Position numbers and translations under genes: made by a program
Notes under the pieces: model-generated
Database searches by the model: none
Told to the model about the DNA's origin: nothing
What the model saw: only the letters and a program-made list of their open reading frames with translations
DNA from: JADHLN01 sp965658435
GTDB lineage: Bacteria > Pseudomonadota > Alphaproteobacteria > Rickettsiales > JABIRX01
DNA length: 12,009 nucleotides
Assembly (NCBI GenBank): GCA_965658435.1
Contig: CBFHSE010000043.1
Location: 1 to 12,009 of the forward strand
Reading direction: 5' to 3'
In this document: positions 1 through 8,569 of the stretch, in pieces
Numbering within the stretch: the stretch's first letter is position 1
How the letters are laid out: each line of letters starts with the position of its first letter

Positions 1-91
1 ATAAAAAAATTAATATTTTTTTATTTTTTTTTCTAATAAAATTCATTACTAGAGCTAAATAGTTGATATTTAATCATTAGCTATGTTGCTC
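1..91. other. AT-rich intergenic edge
   Basis: No gene is visible here. The stretch lies downstream of the DUF1460 lipoprotein gene, whose stop is at 92-94. It has an imperfect hairpin with arms AGCTAA (53-58) and TTAGCT (77-82), and A- and T-runs at 3-33. On the minus strand the hairpin is followed by an A-run rather than a T-run, so it is not a convincing intrinsic terminator for the minus-strand genes. The A/T palindrome at about 3-23 followed by a T-run could end a plus-strand gene arriving from outside the window, but its stem is entirely A-T. Confidence 0.4.
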
Positions 92-973
92 TTAATTAAA
101 GGCTAGAAAAGAAATGCCTATTTTTTTATTAATATTTTTGTATTTTTCAAAATATTTTGTTAATTTTACTTTTTCTATTTTTTTACTTTCTGTTGAAGCG
201 TGGATTAAATAAATTTCTTTATTTTCCTTAATTCCAATTCCTGTATGAGTTATTATCAAATCTGTTCCGATTATATCTTTGAGATTATTATCTTTTACTA
301 TAAAAATTAAAAAACTTTTAGGAAAGTTTTCGTTAATTAACTTGAAATTATTACTTAAAATAAATTCCTTACTAATAAAAGGATAATTTATTTGCGTTAT
401 TTTCATGTGTTTTCCTTCATTTTGGAGTTCTTGTAATAAGCCCTCTTTTTCTTCACTTTTTAAATCAGGGCGGAAAATTGAGTTGATTTTTTGTTTTCTA
501 TACCAGTTTTTTTTATCAATATTTTTCTTTAAAAAGGATATTTCAGCATTTAAATTATTGTTTAAATTATAGAAATATTTTTTGTTAATATTATTTTCTT
601 GCCAATCAATTGAAGTAAAGTGGTTTCTGTTTATAAAGCTTGGTTTGTTACTATTTTTATATTTTAAATCAATAATGATTTTTTCAAAATCTTCTAGATT
701 CTGGGCATGACTTAGAGATGAAACAAATTCTATAAAAGTTAGGCAGTCAAATCCATCAGTTCTATAAATAGGTTTTTGATTATATTTGGCATTTTTTCCA
801 TCACCAAGAGGATTTGATATATAAGGTTTAGACAGTAATTTGTGAGCTATAAAATTTGCTTTCTCTTCAGTTTCTTTTATATGTTTTGTTTCTGTAATAA
901 GATTTTTAACAAAAATCTTATGGTTATTACTGCATGATGTAAGAATGAATAATAATATAATTACTTTATGCAT
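92..973 (-). CDS. DUF1460 family lipoprotein, NlpC/P60-like putative cell-wall amidase
   Basis: A 293-residue protein starting with a lipoprotein signal: a hydrophobic stretch, then lipobox LTSC with Cys14 as the predicted lipidated residue. The body resembles the DUF1460 (N-acetylmuramoyl-L-alanine amidase-like) family, which has a papain/NlpC-P60 fold. Visible hallmarks are the nucleophile block GFDCLTF (Cys77), NHF at about 117-119, THTGIGI with the likely catalytic His243, and LIHAS with His258. By family it would cleave an amide bond in peptidoglycan or released muropeptides from a lipid-anchored envelope position. Its ATG overlaps the helicase stop by 8 bases (ATGCATAA), so translation is probably coupled. 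The family call is firm from the motifs; the exact substrate is inference. Confidence 0.85.
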   Translation of the reverse strand: MHKVIILLFILTSCSNNHKIFVKNLITETKHIKETEEKANFIAHKLLSKPYISNPLGDGKNAKYNQKPIYRTDGFDCLTFIEFVSSLSHAQNLEDFEKIIIDLKYKNSNKPSFINRNHFTSIDWQENNINKKYFYNLNNNLNAEISFLKKNIDKKNWYRKQKINSIFRPDLKSEEKEGLLQELQNEGKHMKITQINYPFISKEFILSNNFKLINENFPKSFLIFIVKDNNLKDIIGTDLIITHTGIGIKENKEIYLIHASTESKKIEKVKLTKYFEKYKNINKKIGISFLAFN

Positions 974-2228
974 TTACCTTGGAAGATTTATTTTTTTTAT
1001 TTTTATTTTTATTTTGTTTTTTCTTAAAAGGAAATTTACTTTTTTTATTAGCTGGATTTTGCTTTTTCTTGTTAAAATTATTTTTTGTAGAATTAGCTTT
1101 TTTATTATTATTTTTCTTAGGGTTTCTATCTTTACTTGCTTTTTTTTCTGGGTGTAAAAATAAATCTAAATCTCTCCATAATTTTGATTCATCTTCTGAA
1201 ATAAAAGTTAACGCATCACCTTTTAAACCAGCTCTACCGGTTCTTCCAATTCTATGGACGTAATCTTCTGGTTGGGTAGGTATATTATAATTTATTACGT
1301 GCTTAATATGAGGTATATCTATTCCTCTTGCGGCAACATCAGTTGCTACAATTATGGTGAATTTTTCTTCTCTAAATTCTCTTATTAATTTTTCACGGGT
1401 TCTTTGTCTTAAATCACCATGTATTGCACGCGCTTTAAAATTTTCATCTTTTAGCTTTTTGGCAATATCTTCACTATTTCTTTTAGTTTTTACAAAAATA
1501 ATTTTAGTACCAGATCTGCTTTTGAGTTCTTCAAGTAAAGTAGAAAATTTTTCTGATTTCTTTAAATGTAAGAAATCTTGAGTGATAGAGCTGTTAGTTA
1601 TTTGGTTGCTGGCAACTTCAATTTTTACAGGGTTATTTAAATATTTTTTACTTATAACATTAATTTTGTTGGGGATAGTTGCCGATAACATCATTATTTG
1701 TTTTTCATTTTTGATAGCATTATTAATATTATCAATTTGTTCTGAAAAACCCATATCAAGCATGCGATCCATTTCATCTAATACTAAAAACTCTGTATTA
1801 TGTAAATTTAAGGTTCTTCTTTTTAAATGATCATTAATTCTACCTGGGGTTCCTACAATTAATCTAGGTTTATTTTTTAATTTATTTAATTGTTTATCTA
1901 TTGGGTTTCCCCCTATTAAAAGGCAGGGCTGTAATTTATTATTATTGGCAGTTAGAGATAAAAGTATTTTTTCAATTTGAATAGCAATTTCTCTGGTTGG
2001 TGTAATTATAATTCCTTTTATGTTAGGGTTGTTAATTAGCTTTACTAACAGAGGTATACAAAATGCTAAAGTTTTACCACTGCCAGTTGGTGAGGAGATA
2101 ATTAAATCTTTTCCTGATAATGCTTCTGGAATTGCTTTGATTTGAATTTCAGTTGGTTTCTCTAATTTTAATTTTTCTAAATTAGTTTCGATGATTTTTG
2201 GTAGCTCTAATGATTTGAAATTTTCCAT
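966..2228 (-). CDS. DEAD-box-type ATP-dependent RNA helicase (RhlE-like)
   Basis: A 420-residue superfamily 2 RNA helicase with both RecA-like domains complete. Motifs in order: Q-motif Gln29, Walker A SSPTGSGKT (45-53), Ia PTRE (77-80), TPGR (127-130), motif II DEMD (151-154), SAT (182-184), ARGID near 310, and HRIGRTGR (335-342). Motif II carries Met where most relatives have Ala; the acidic residues needed for Mg-ATP are kept, so activity is expected. Residues from about 372 to the end form a Lys/Asn-rich tail that probably gives nonspecific RNA binding. Such enzymes unwind short RNA duplexes in ribosome assembly, mRNA decay or cold adaptation. The overall pattern is nearest RhlE, but RhlB/SrmB-type assignment cannot be excluded by eye. 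It lies 45 bases after the SulP stop. Confidence 0.93.
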   Translation of the reverse strand: MENFKSLELPKIIETNLEKLKLEKPTEIQIKAIPEALSGKDLIISSPTGSGKTLAFCIPLLVKLINNPNIKGIIITPTREIAIQIEKILLSLTANNNKLQPCLLIGGNPIDKQLNKLKNKPRLIVGTPGRINDHLKRRTLNLHNTEFLVLDEMDRMLDMGFSEQIDNINNAIKNEKQIMMLSATIPNKINVISKKYLNNPVKIEVASNQITNSSITQDFLHLKKSEKFSTLLEELKSRSGTKIIFVKTKRNSEDIAKKLKDENFKARAIHGDLRQRTREKLIREFREEKFTIIVATDVAARGIDIPHIKHVINYNIPTQPEDYVHRIGRTGRAGLKGDALTFISEDESKLWRDLDLFLHPEKKASKDRNPKKNNNKKANSTKNNFNKKKQNPANKKSKFPFKKKQNKNKNKKNKSSKVNA

Positions 2229-2273
2229 GATAATTTATTTAATTTTTGATAATATAGTTAGTTAATTTGATTA

Positions 2274-3797
2274 TTAGCTGTGATCGATGATAACTTCGTA
2301 ATTTGGGTCTCTGATATCATTTTTTACAATATTACAGCCAGATTTGCGAAGAAGTGAAGCGCAATCTTTGCTTAAACCTGTATAGGTTATATTTTTATTT
2401 AGTTTTTGATATTTTTTTGCGATTTTTTTTAAAGCTTCAAGAGCTGAATGATCCCATACTCTGCTATTATTAAAATCTATGATTATATTTTTAGGATCAT
2501 TTTTAGGGCTAAATATTTGGTTGAAACTATCAATCGAGCCAAAAAATAACGGGCCAAATAATTTGTAGGTTTTTTCTGTTTTGTTTTTATTCAATTTGCT
2601 TTCTGCATTGATGTGAGTTGAGCTCTTCCATACATAGCTTATAGCTGATATTATTATTCCGGAGATTACTGCTATTGCAAGATCAAAAATTACTGTAAGA
2701 GATGATACAATAATAATCACAAAGGCATCACTTTTAGGGATGCGATGCATAATTCTAAGGCTTGACCATGCAAAAGTTGAAATTACTACCATAAACATAA
2801 CTCCGACTAACACAGCAATAGGGATCATTTCAATTAATGGTGAGGCAATAACAATAAAGCTTAATAAAAATAAAGCAGCACATATAGCTGAAAGACGATG
2901 TCTTGCACCGGAATTTATATTTATCATTGTTTGACCTATCATAGCGCATCCTCCCATACCACCAAAAAAACCTGTAGCGAAATTTGCTAATCCTTGGGCT
3001 GTACATTCTTTGCTTTTTTTACCTCTAGTTTCGGTAATTTCGTCAACAATTGTTAAGGCAAGTAAACTCTCAATTAAGCCTATAAAAGCTAAAATAAGGG
3101 AGTAAGGAAGAATAATTTGCAGGGTTTCTAGGTTAAAAGCTACATTAGGGATATGAAATTTAGGTAGGCCTCCAGCAATATTAGCCATATCTCCTACAGT
3201 TTTTGTTTCTATGTTAAAAGCAATAACTATAAATGAAATGCTAATTATTGCAGCTAAAGATGATGGAATTGCCTTGCTGAATTTTGGTAATAATTTAATA
3301 ATCAACATAGTTGCAATTATTAAAATTCCCATAATTGTTAATTCATTGCTTGGAAGCCAAGCATTATTGCCGATATTGTCATAATTTTTAAATTGTGTGA
3401 ATTGGGATAGAAAAATAACAATTGCCAAGCCGTTTACAAAGCCGAGCATTACTGGGTAAGGGACAATTCTTATAAATTTACCTAATTTGCATAATCCTGC
3501 TATAATTTGAATAAGTCCCATTAAAATTACTGTAGCAAATAGATATTCAACACCATGAGAGGTTACTAGAGATACCATTACTACAGCAAGAGCTCCGGTA
3601 GCACCAGAAATCATTCCTGGTCTGCCACCAAAAATTGCTGTAATTAAACCTACCATAAAAGCTGCATATAAACCAATTAGAGGATGTAATTTTGCTACAA
3701 ATGCAAAAGCTACAGCTTCAGGTACTAATGCAATGGCAACAGTTAAGCCTGAAAGTATTTCAGTTTTATATTGAGAAGGAGTTAAATTTTTAAACAT
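2274..3797 (-). CDS. SulP family inorganic anion transporter with C-terminal STAS domain
   Basis: A 507-residue inner-membrane carrier of the SulP/SLC26 family, which moves sulfate, bicarbonate or other anions, usually with H+ or Na+. The membrane domain begins with SGLTVAIALVPEAVAFAF and has the GATGA loop (65-69) and a GGMGGCAMIGQ segment (279-289) typical of one bacterial subgroup. A cytoplasmic STAS domain follows from about residue 411, with the SRVWDHSA signature (445-452). The reading frame is open to an ATG at 3884, immediately preceded by an in-frame TAA. I prefer the ATG at 3795-3797 because relatives start near LTPSQYKTEILSGLTV and a promoter-like sequence lies inside the 29-codon extension. 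The substrate cannot be read from sequence. Confidence 0.9.
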   Translation of the reverse strand: MFKNLTPSQYKTEILSGLTVAIALVPEAVAFAFVAKLHPLIGLYAAFMVGLITAIFGGRPGMISGATGALAVVMVSLVTSHGVEYLFATVILMGLIQIIAGLCKLGKFIRIVPYPVMLGFVNGLAIVIFLSQFTQFKNYDNIGNNAWLPSNELTIMGILIIATMLIIKLLPKFSKAIPSSLAAIISISFIVIAFNIETKTVGDMANIAGGLPKFHIPNVAFNLETLQIILPYSLILAFIGLIESLLALTIVDEITETRGKKSKECTAQGLANFATGFFGGMGGCAMIGQTMININSGARHRLSAICAALFLLSFIVIASPLIEMIPIAVLVGVMFMVVISTFAWSSLRIMHRIPKSDAFVIIIVSSLTVIFDLAIAVISGIIISAISYVWKSSTHINAESKLNKNKTEKTYKLFGPLFFGSIDSFNQIFSPKNDPKNIIIDFNNSRVWDHSALEALKKIAKKYQKLNKNITYTGLSKDCASLLRKSGCNIVKNDIRDPNYEVIIDHS

Positions 3798-3818
3798 TAA
3801 TGTTAGATATGGCTGATC

Positions 3819-3846
3819 ACTATATAGATGTAATAAAGTTTGTAAA
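3819..3846 (-). promoter_or_regulatory. Candidate sigma-70 promoter for the SulP gene
   Basis: Read on the minus strand, TTTACA (3846-3841) and TATAGT (3824-3819) are separated by 16 bases. Transcription would start near 3812, about 15 bases before the ATG at 3797. In this AT-rich background such matches occur by chance, so the call rests mainly on position and on the start argument for the SulP gene. Confidence 0.35.
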
Positions 3847-3935
3847 GAAACTATTATATTACCGCCTGCTACCTTGAAATTCATTTAAACCATAGCATCA
3901 AAATAGAGAGGATGCCAAACAGATTTTAAGAAGGG

Positions 3936-4727
3936 TTATTTATAAAAATAATTTTCTATCCATTTGCATGGTTTTACATGTTTATATATTTTTTTCCAAA
4001 TCGGTATAGGAAAATCCTGCCATTTTCCTTCTAAAGCTAAACTAGCTTTTGGATCGCCATGAAAGGCAATAATTTTCAAATCTTTACTTCTAGGTGCCTT
4101 TGGAGTAATAAAATATCTTAAAAACCAAACTGGTAAACAATGTTGTTTAAAGCTACAACACCATGATTTTGGCCAAAAATTTAATTGGCCATTTTTTGCA
4201 ATTATTTGTGCAGATAAATATTCTTGAGATGCTGTATAATATTTTGCGATAATTTCTTTATGATTTTTTTCAAAATCTTTTAAAATATAACCAAGAGTTC
4301 CAACCTGCCATGAATAAGCAGATGCTTGACCTATTTTGTTACCTTTGCTATTCCAATCATTAATTATATAAAAATCTTTTTTTGTTTTTGGGAAGGTAAA
4401 AAAATCATCTATTGGGTTTGTAATTATTATATCTAAATCTAAAAATAATACTCTTTCCCCTTTTAAACCTCCTAAATTATCGTTACATAAACCAACCTCT
4501 TTACGATAAACATATTTTATTTCTCTGTCTGGAAGGTTTATTTTTGGCAAGGGGTGAGAGATGATATTTTTATCAAGTTTTGAGTTATTATCTGTAAAAC
4601 AATGAAATTTTAAATTATGTTGATGAAGATTATTTTTACACATTTTGTAAAGCTGGTTTACATCTGAGTGGTTATATCTTGTGCCCCATTTTATAGAGAT
4701 AATATGTGCAGTTTTTTTATCTTTCAT
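3936..4727 (-). CDS. Putative DxD glycosyltransferase of a surface-glycan cassette
   Basis: A 263-residue soluble protein with no signal peptide. It has the layout of a GT-A fold enzyme: a first strand at AHIISIKWG, and a strand ending in the metal- and nucleotide-sugar-binding motif DLD (97-99) within VLFLDLDIIIT. A C-terminal FHGDPK block (222-227) resembles the His-Gly ending of GT8-like and related families. It probably transfers a sugar from a nucleotide-sugar onto a lipid-linked or LPS/capsule acceptor at the cytoplasmic face. Its ATG overlaps the preceding GT2 stop by 4 bases (ATGA), so it is the last gene of a tightly coupled four-gene set. The donor, acceptor and CAZy family are not determinable by eye. 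Confidence 0.72.
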   Translation of the reverse strand: MKDKKTAHIISIKWGTRYNHSDVNQLYKMCKNNLHQHNLKFHCFTDNNSKLDKNIISHPLPKINLPDREIKYVYRKEVGLCNDNLGGLKGERVLFLDLDIIITNPIDDFFTFPKTKKDFYIINDWNSKGNKIGQASAYSWQVGTLGYILKDFEKNHKEIIAKYYTASQEYLSAQIIAKNGQLNFWPKSWCCSFKQHCLPVWFLRYFITPKAPRSKDLKIIAFHGDPKASLALEGKWQDFPIPIWKKIYKHVKPCKWIENYFYK

Positions 4728-5647
4728 GGTTTACGAATATTTGTAAGGTTAATAGCTAAGTGGCTATATTTATCAATTAGTTGAAAATTAGGAGCTGGTT
4801 TAGCTAGTTTTAGATAAAAATAATAAAATAAAAATGGGTAATATTTATATAATTTATTTTTTTTAATAATTTTTACAAGAGTTGAAATTGCTTTTAAATA
4901 GATAATATTTTGGCATTTTTGACTGGCTTTTTTAAAGCTAAATAATGCTGTTTTATATGCAAAAAAACGATCATGATGTTGTTGGTTTATATTTGCTGAT
5001 AAATTGCTGTTATCTTTTTTTGGAGCGAAAATTGTGGGGTAGTTTAAAGATATAATTTTATTTGCTGCATAGCCAGAATTTAAAGCTAATGATTCATCTT
5101 GAATGAAGATTTCTTCATTGCAGCCACCTGATTTTATAAAAGTTTCTTTTTTAATTAAAGAATTTATGTGGGTGTGATTTTTGTTGAGAATTTCTAATAA
5201 TGGCTCTTCTGAAATTTCTATTTCACCCTTTATTAATTTTTCAGTTTTTATGATTTCGCTGCTGCTTAAATTGGTTTTTTTATATTGACCATAAATTAAA
5301 TCAGCTTGATTTTCTTTTGCTAATTCTAGCAGATGTTTACTAGTACCAATTGGTGGGATGTCATCGCAATCAAAAAGATGAAAAAAATCTCCTTTTGCTT
5401 TTTTGGCAGCTTGGTTAAGCCTTATTGCTGGGCCTTTATTATCTTTATTTTCTATTAAAGTAATGTTTTTTTGATTTTTGCTTAATGATTTTATAATTTT
5501 AACAGAATTATCACTAGAATTATCATCAATGAAAATAATTTCATAATTTTTAACTCCTTGTTTTTTTATTATATTGAATAAATCTTTAAGATGATTTTCT
5601 TTATTATAAACAGTTACAATATAGCTTATTTCTGGCTTAATAGACAT
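4724..5647 (-). CDS. Family 2 glycosyltransferase
   Basis: A 307-residue GT2 enzyme with the classic start SYIVTVYNKENHL, then IIFIDDNSSDNS (nucleotide-binding Asp near 40-42) and the DCDD block (93-96) serving as DxD for metal and donor. The C-terminal half is basic and tyrosine-rich (around KLYKYYPFLFYYFYLK), consistent with peripheral membrane contact where the lipid acceptor sits. It overlaps the deacetylase gene before it by 11 bases and the glycosyltransferase gene after it by 4, which indicates one transcript with coupled translation. It likely adds one sugar to an LPS core, O-antigen-like or capsule glycan. The family assignment is firm; the sugar is unknown. Confidence 0.88.
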   Translation of the reverse strand: MSIKPEISYIVTVYNKENHLKDLFNIIKKQGVKNYEIIFIDDNSSDNSVKIIKSLSKNQKNITLIENKDNKGPAIRLNQAAKKAKGDFFHLFDCDDIPPIGTSKHLLELAKENQADLIYGQYKKTNLSSSEIIKTEKLIKGEIEISEEPLLEILNKNHTHINSLIKKETFIKSGGCNEEIFIQDESLALNSGYAANKIISLNYPTIFAPKKDNSNLSANINQQHHDRFFAYKTALFSFKKASQKCQNIIYLKAISTLVKIIKKNKLYKYYPFLFYYFYLKLAKPAPNFQLIDKYSHLAINLTNIRKP

Positions 5648-6422
5648 TTTTAGTTTTTTTTAATCGATAACAACCTTTTAATAGAGCGATTTTGAATTTA
5701 AACATGTTTTTGCGCCCTCTTATACATGTTCTTGGTATTAAAAAAAGATTATCTTTGCTTATTTGACTGATTTTTTCTTCGCAAGTTGTTGCAGATTGAA
5801 AGCCTAATTTTTTACATAATTCTACATGCTCAGCATTAAAATCTCCATATGGATAGGCAAAGCTTTTACATTTGGTTTTAAGTAAATTTTCTAGATATAT
5901 TTTAGAATCTTTTATTTCCTTCTGGCAGACATTATTTTTATTTTCAGTTAATCTAATATGCGTCATAGTGTGGGCACCAAATTCAATTAAGCCAGATTTA
6001 TGCATTTCTATGATTTGTTTTTCATTTAGTTTTTTTAAATTTTTAATTTCTGGGGCTATGTAAATAGTAGCTTTTGCTTGATGTTTTTTTAATATTTTAA
6101 AAGCATTATGATAATTATTTTCATAACCATCATCGATAGTGATAGCAACTTTTTTGCCTTTATTGTTAGGGTCTTTTAATTGTAGATCTACTAACTCGCT
6201 AATAGTGTAGAATTTATAGTCATTATCAATTAAATATTTTATTTGCTCAGTAAATTTCTTACTTGATATATTTAATGTTGTTTCCTTGCCTTGTCCTATT
6301 GAGTGGTAAAGTAAAATCCTAGGAAGATTTTCATCAATTGAGGGGCTTAATATGTTGTAATATTTTAACATATTATATATAACATAAATTATAGCTAATA
6401 AGGTAATTAAATTGACAATCAT
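5637..6422 (-). CDS. Membrane-anchored polysaccharide deacetylase (CE4/NodB domain)
   Basis: A 261-residue protein with an N-terminal membrane segment (about 2-19) that probably acts as an uncleaved anchor, followed by a NodB homology domain. CE4 motifs are present in order: LLYHSIG (37-43), TIDDGY (95-100; Asp97 as base, Asp98 as metal ligand), HTMTH (151-155; both metal-binding His), AYPYGD (189-194) and PRTCIRG near 230. These enzymes remove N-acetyl groups from GlcNAc-type residues using a divalent metal. Placed between glycosyltransferases, it likely trims the glycan they make rather than peptidoglycan, though that is inference. It starts one base after the GT4 stop and overlaps the next gene by 11 bases. 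Confidence 0.9.
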   Translation of the reverse strand: MIVNLITLLAIIYVIYNMLKYYNILSPSIDENLPRILLYHSIGQGKETTLNISSKKFTEQIKYLIDNDYKFYTISELVDLQLKDPNNKGKKVAITIDDGYENNYHNAFKILKKHQAKATIYIAPEIKNLKKLNEKQIIEMHKSGLIEFGAHTMTHIRLTENKNNVCQKEIKDSKIYLENLLKTKCKSFAYPYGDFNAEHVELCKKLGFQSATTCEEKISQISKDNLFLIPRTCIRGRKNMFKFKIALLKGCYRLKKTKNVY

Positions 6423-6423
6423 T

Positions 6424-7524
6424 TTATTGGTTTAAAAGTTTTTTTCTTATTTTATCTAAAATTTTGGTTGTTTCAATAATAGAAAATTTAGAGTAGGCTA
6501 TGCTATAAGAATCTGCAATTATTTTTTCTCTTAAATTTTGATCCATAATTAGCTTTTCTAATTTGTTTTCTAGATCTTTAATATCATGGTTTTTAGCATA
6601 AATAACTTTATTACCAGCTATTTCATTTATACCACCATTATTGCAGGTAATTACTGCGTTTTTACATAAAATTGCTTCTAATATTGTGCGTCCGAATGCC
6701 TCGTTACAATAAGAAGGGAGGGCGGCAATTTTTGCTTTTTTAAACTCTTTAATTGTTTCTGCAAATTCTTTATTGCCAAGATAATGGCAGTTTTTTGTGG
6801 TTTTTACGATTTCTAAAAATTTATCTTTATAGTTTTTATCCTTTGCTAGAGAGCCAATAAATTTAGCTTGCCAATCTGGATGTTTTTTTAAAATATTTTT
6901 TAATGCTCTTGCTAGCTCTAAGGCGCCTTTTTCTGCTATTATTCTTCCAACAAAAATTATTTCATTTTTTTTGTTTTTTATATCAATATTATTTAATAGT
7001 TTTAAGTCAATGCCGTTATGAATCACAGAGCTATTTGTAAAGCCTGCTAAATTATGGTGCAAGCGTTTTTGAACATATTCACTTACGCAAAATATATGGT
7101 AGCTTTTTTTTAAGATTTTTTTTCGGCCTAATTTTTCATTAAATTTATTAAAGAAGCTATATGGATCAACATGAATATATTGACAAATAGGTATGTTTAA
7201 TCTTTTGGAAATATATGCAGCAATATGGGGTTTGTTATGAATTTCTATTAAATCAGGTTTGTTTTTTTTTAATATTTCAACTAATGTTCTGGCATAAGCC
7301 CTGCTATTGCTTAAATCTGTTATTTTTTTATTTATTTTTACCAATTTATAGTTGAGATTTTTATATGTTTCGCTCTCTTTTGTTGTGCCTCCATAAATAG
7401 TAATATTTTTTTTAAAAGCGCTGTGAAGGCTGTTATCCCTTACACATAGACCGATGGCACCTCCAAATGTTTCACGTGAAAACCCTTCGCGTCTAGGTAG
7501 AATTATTGCTATTTTTTTATCCAT
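6424..7524 (-). CDS. Family 4 (group 1) glycosyltransferase
   Basis: A 366-residue GT-B fold enzyme. The N-terminal acceptor domain includes a glycine-rich loop at RETFGGAIG. The linker and C-terminal donor domain show HNGID (169-173), FVGRIIAEKG (191-200) and the E-x7-E signature Glu275 to Glu283 in EAFGRTILE, which holds the nucleotide-sugar in retaining GT4 enzymes. There is no signal peptide or membrane helix, so it acts at the cytoplasmic face. It is the first gene of the glycan cassette: the deacetylase starts one base after its stop, and the msrBA stop lies 31 bases upstream of its start. It probably initiates or extends a surface polysaccharide or LPS core; the donor is unknown. Confidence 0.9.
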   Translation of the reverse strand: MDKKIAIILPRREGFSRETFGGAIGLCVRDNSLHSAFKKNITIYGGTTKESETYKNLNYKLVKINKKITDLSNSRAYARTLVEILKKNKPDLIEIHNKPHIAAYISKRLNIPICQYIHVDPYSFFNKFNEKLGRKKILKKSYHIFCVSEYVQKRLHHNLAGFTNSSVIHNGIDLKLLNNIDIKNKKNEIIFVGRIIAEKGALELARALKNILKKHPDWQAKFIGSLAKDKNYKDKFLEIVKTTKNCHYLGNKEFAETIKEFKKAKIAALPSYCNEAFGRTILEAILCKNAVITCNNGGINEIAGNKVIYAKNHDIKDLENKLEKLIMDQNLREKIIADSYSIAYSKFSIIETTKILDKIRKKLLNQ

Positions 7525-7555
7525 CTCGAATTTATTGTTTTATGTTATTTATATT

Positions 7556-8536
7556 TTAGTTTTCTAGCTTCCAATTATCTCTTATAAAGTGACAATTATA
7601 ACCGCTAGGGTTTTTTTCAAGATAATCTTGGTGATAATCTTCTGCTAGGTAGAAACGTGTAAATTCTTCAAGATTTGTTGCAATGTCTTTTTTATATATT
7701 TTTGCTTCATTTAGTTTTTTTATTAAATTTTCTGCAATATCTTTTTCTTCTTGATTACTGTAAAATATTGCAGAGCGATATTGTGTTCCAATATCATTTC
7801 CTTGTTGGTTTTTTGTGGTTGGGTCATGTATTTGAAAGAAGAATTTTAAAATATCTGTGTAGCTAATTTGCTCAGGGTTGTAGGTTATCTGAACTGCTTC
7901 GGCGTGATTTGACAAGCCTGTTTTGACTATTTCATAATTTGGATTTGTTATTTCGCCACCACTATAACCATTTTCTACATTTGTTACGCCTGGTAATTTT
8001 CTGAATAATTCTTCAACTCCCCAAAAGCAGCCACCAGCTAAAATTGCAATTGCCTTTTTATTTTGAAAGCTATTTATAAAAGGTCCGTAACCTTCTTTTA
8101 TAAGATCTTTTAATTTTATAAATTTTAATGATGCTGAATTAATGCAAAATCTCTTTCCGCCTGTTTCACTTGGTCCATCATCGAAAACATGACCTAAATG
8201 TGAATCAGAGCTTTCTGATCTAACTTCAATTCTGGTCATATTATGAGAATTATCTGTTTTTTCTAATAATGGTTCGTTTATAGCTTTGCTAAAGCTTGGC
8301 CAGCCTGTATTAGAGTTAAATTTATCTTTTGAAGAAAATAGGGGTTTTTCGTTAATTATATCAACATAAATCCCTTCTTCGTAATTATCCCAATATTTAT
8401 TGTCAAAAGGTGGTTCTGTTCCGTTTTCTTTAGTAACAAATTTTTCTAATTCAGTTAGATGCGAGATATCATTGTGATTTTTGGCCATAATATTTTGTGT
8501 AAATAATAGAAGGATGAATAAATATTTGAGCATCAC
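7556..8536 (-). CDS. Periplasmic MsrB-MsrA bifunctional methionine sulfoxide reductase
   Basis: A 326-residue fusion with an export signal (hydrophobic 3-16, likely cleavage after Ala18). Residues about 25-150 are MsrB, which reduces the R-epimer of methionine sulfoxide: FSSKDKFNSNTGWPSF, DSHLGHVFDDGP and RFCINSASLKF with catalytic Cys131. The CxxC zinc pairs of many MsrBs are absent. Residues about 160-326 are MsrA, which reduces the S-epimer: GGCFWG with catalytic Cys170, and a resolving candidate Cys315 in YNCHF. Cys131 is the only Cys in the MsrB half, so an external thiol or the MsrA half must help recycle it. The role is repair of oxidised envelope proteins. The gene is divergent from the Fic-MerR gene and may share its control region. 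Confidence 0.93.
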   Translation of the reverse strand: MMLKYLFILLLFTQNIMAKNHNDISHLTELEKFVTKENGTEPPFDNKYWDNYEEGIYVDIINEKPLFSSKDKFNSNTGWPSFSKAINEPLLEKTDNSHNMTRIEVRSESSDSHLGHVFDDGPSETGGKRFCINSASLKFIKLKDLIKEGYGPFINSFQNKKAIAILAGGCFWGVEELFRKLPGVTNVENGYSGGEITNPNYEIVKTGLSNHAEAVQITYNPEQISYTDILKFFFQIHDPTTKNQQGNDIGTQYRSAIFYSNQEEKDIAENLIKKLNEAKIYKKDIATNLEEFTRFYLAEDYHQDYLEKNPSGYNCHFIRDNWKLEN

Positions 8537-8569
8537 ATTGTTTTAACAGTTTAATTTTAAAGCTCAATT

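Noticed and set aside
945..1263. Open plus-strand frames rich in Phe and Leu that look like small membrane proteins
   Set aside because: They are antisense to the Lys/Asn-rich tail of the helicase; poly-Lys codons read on the other strand give Phe/Leu runs. No ribosome site or promoter supports them.
1354..1830. Two more open plus-strand frames inside the helicase gene
   Set aside because: They are antisense to conserved helicase motifs, and the minus-strand protein explains the codon pattern fully.
3885..3935. Hairpin GCATC...GATGC between the glycosyltransferase and SulP genes
   Set aside because: The stem is five pairs with an 11-base loop and no T-run follows on the minus strand, so it is not a convincing terminator or riboswitch.
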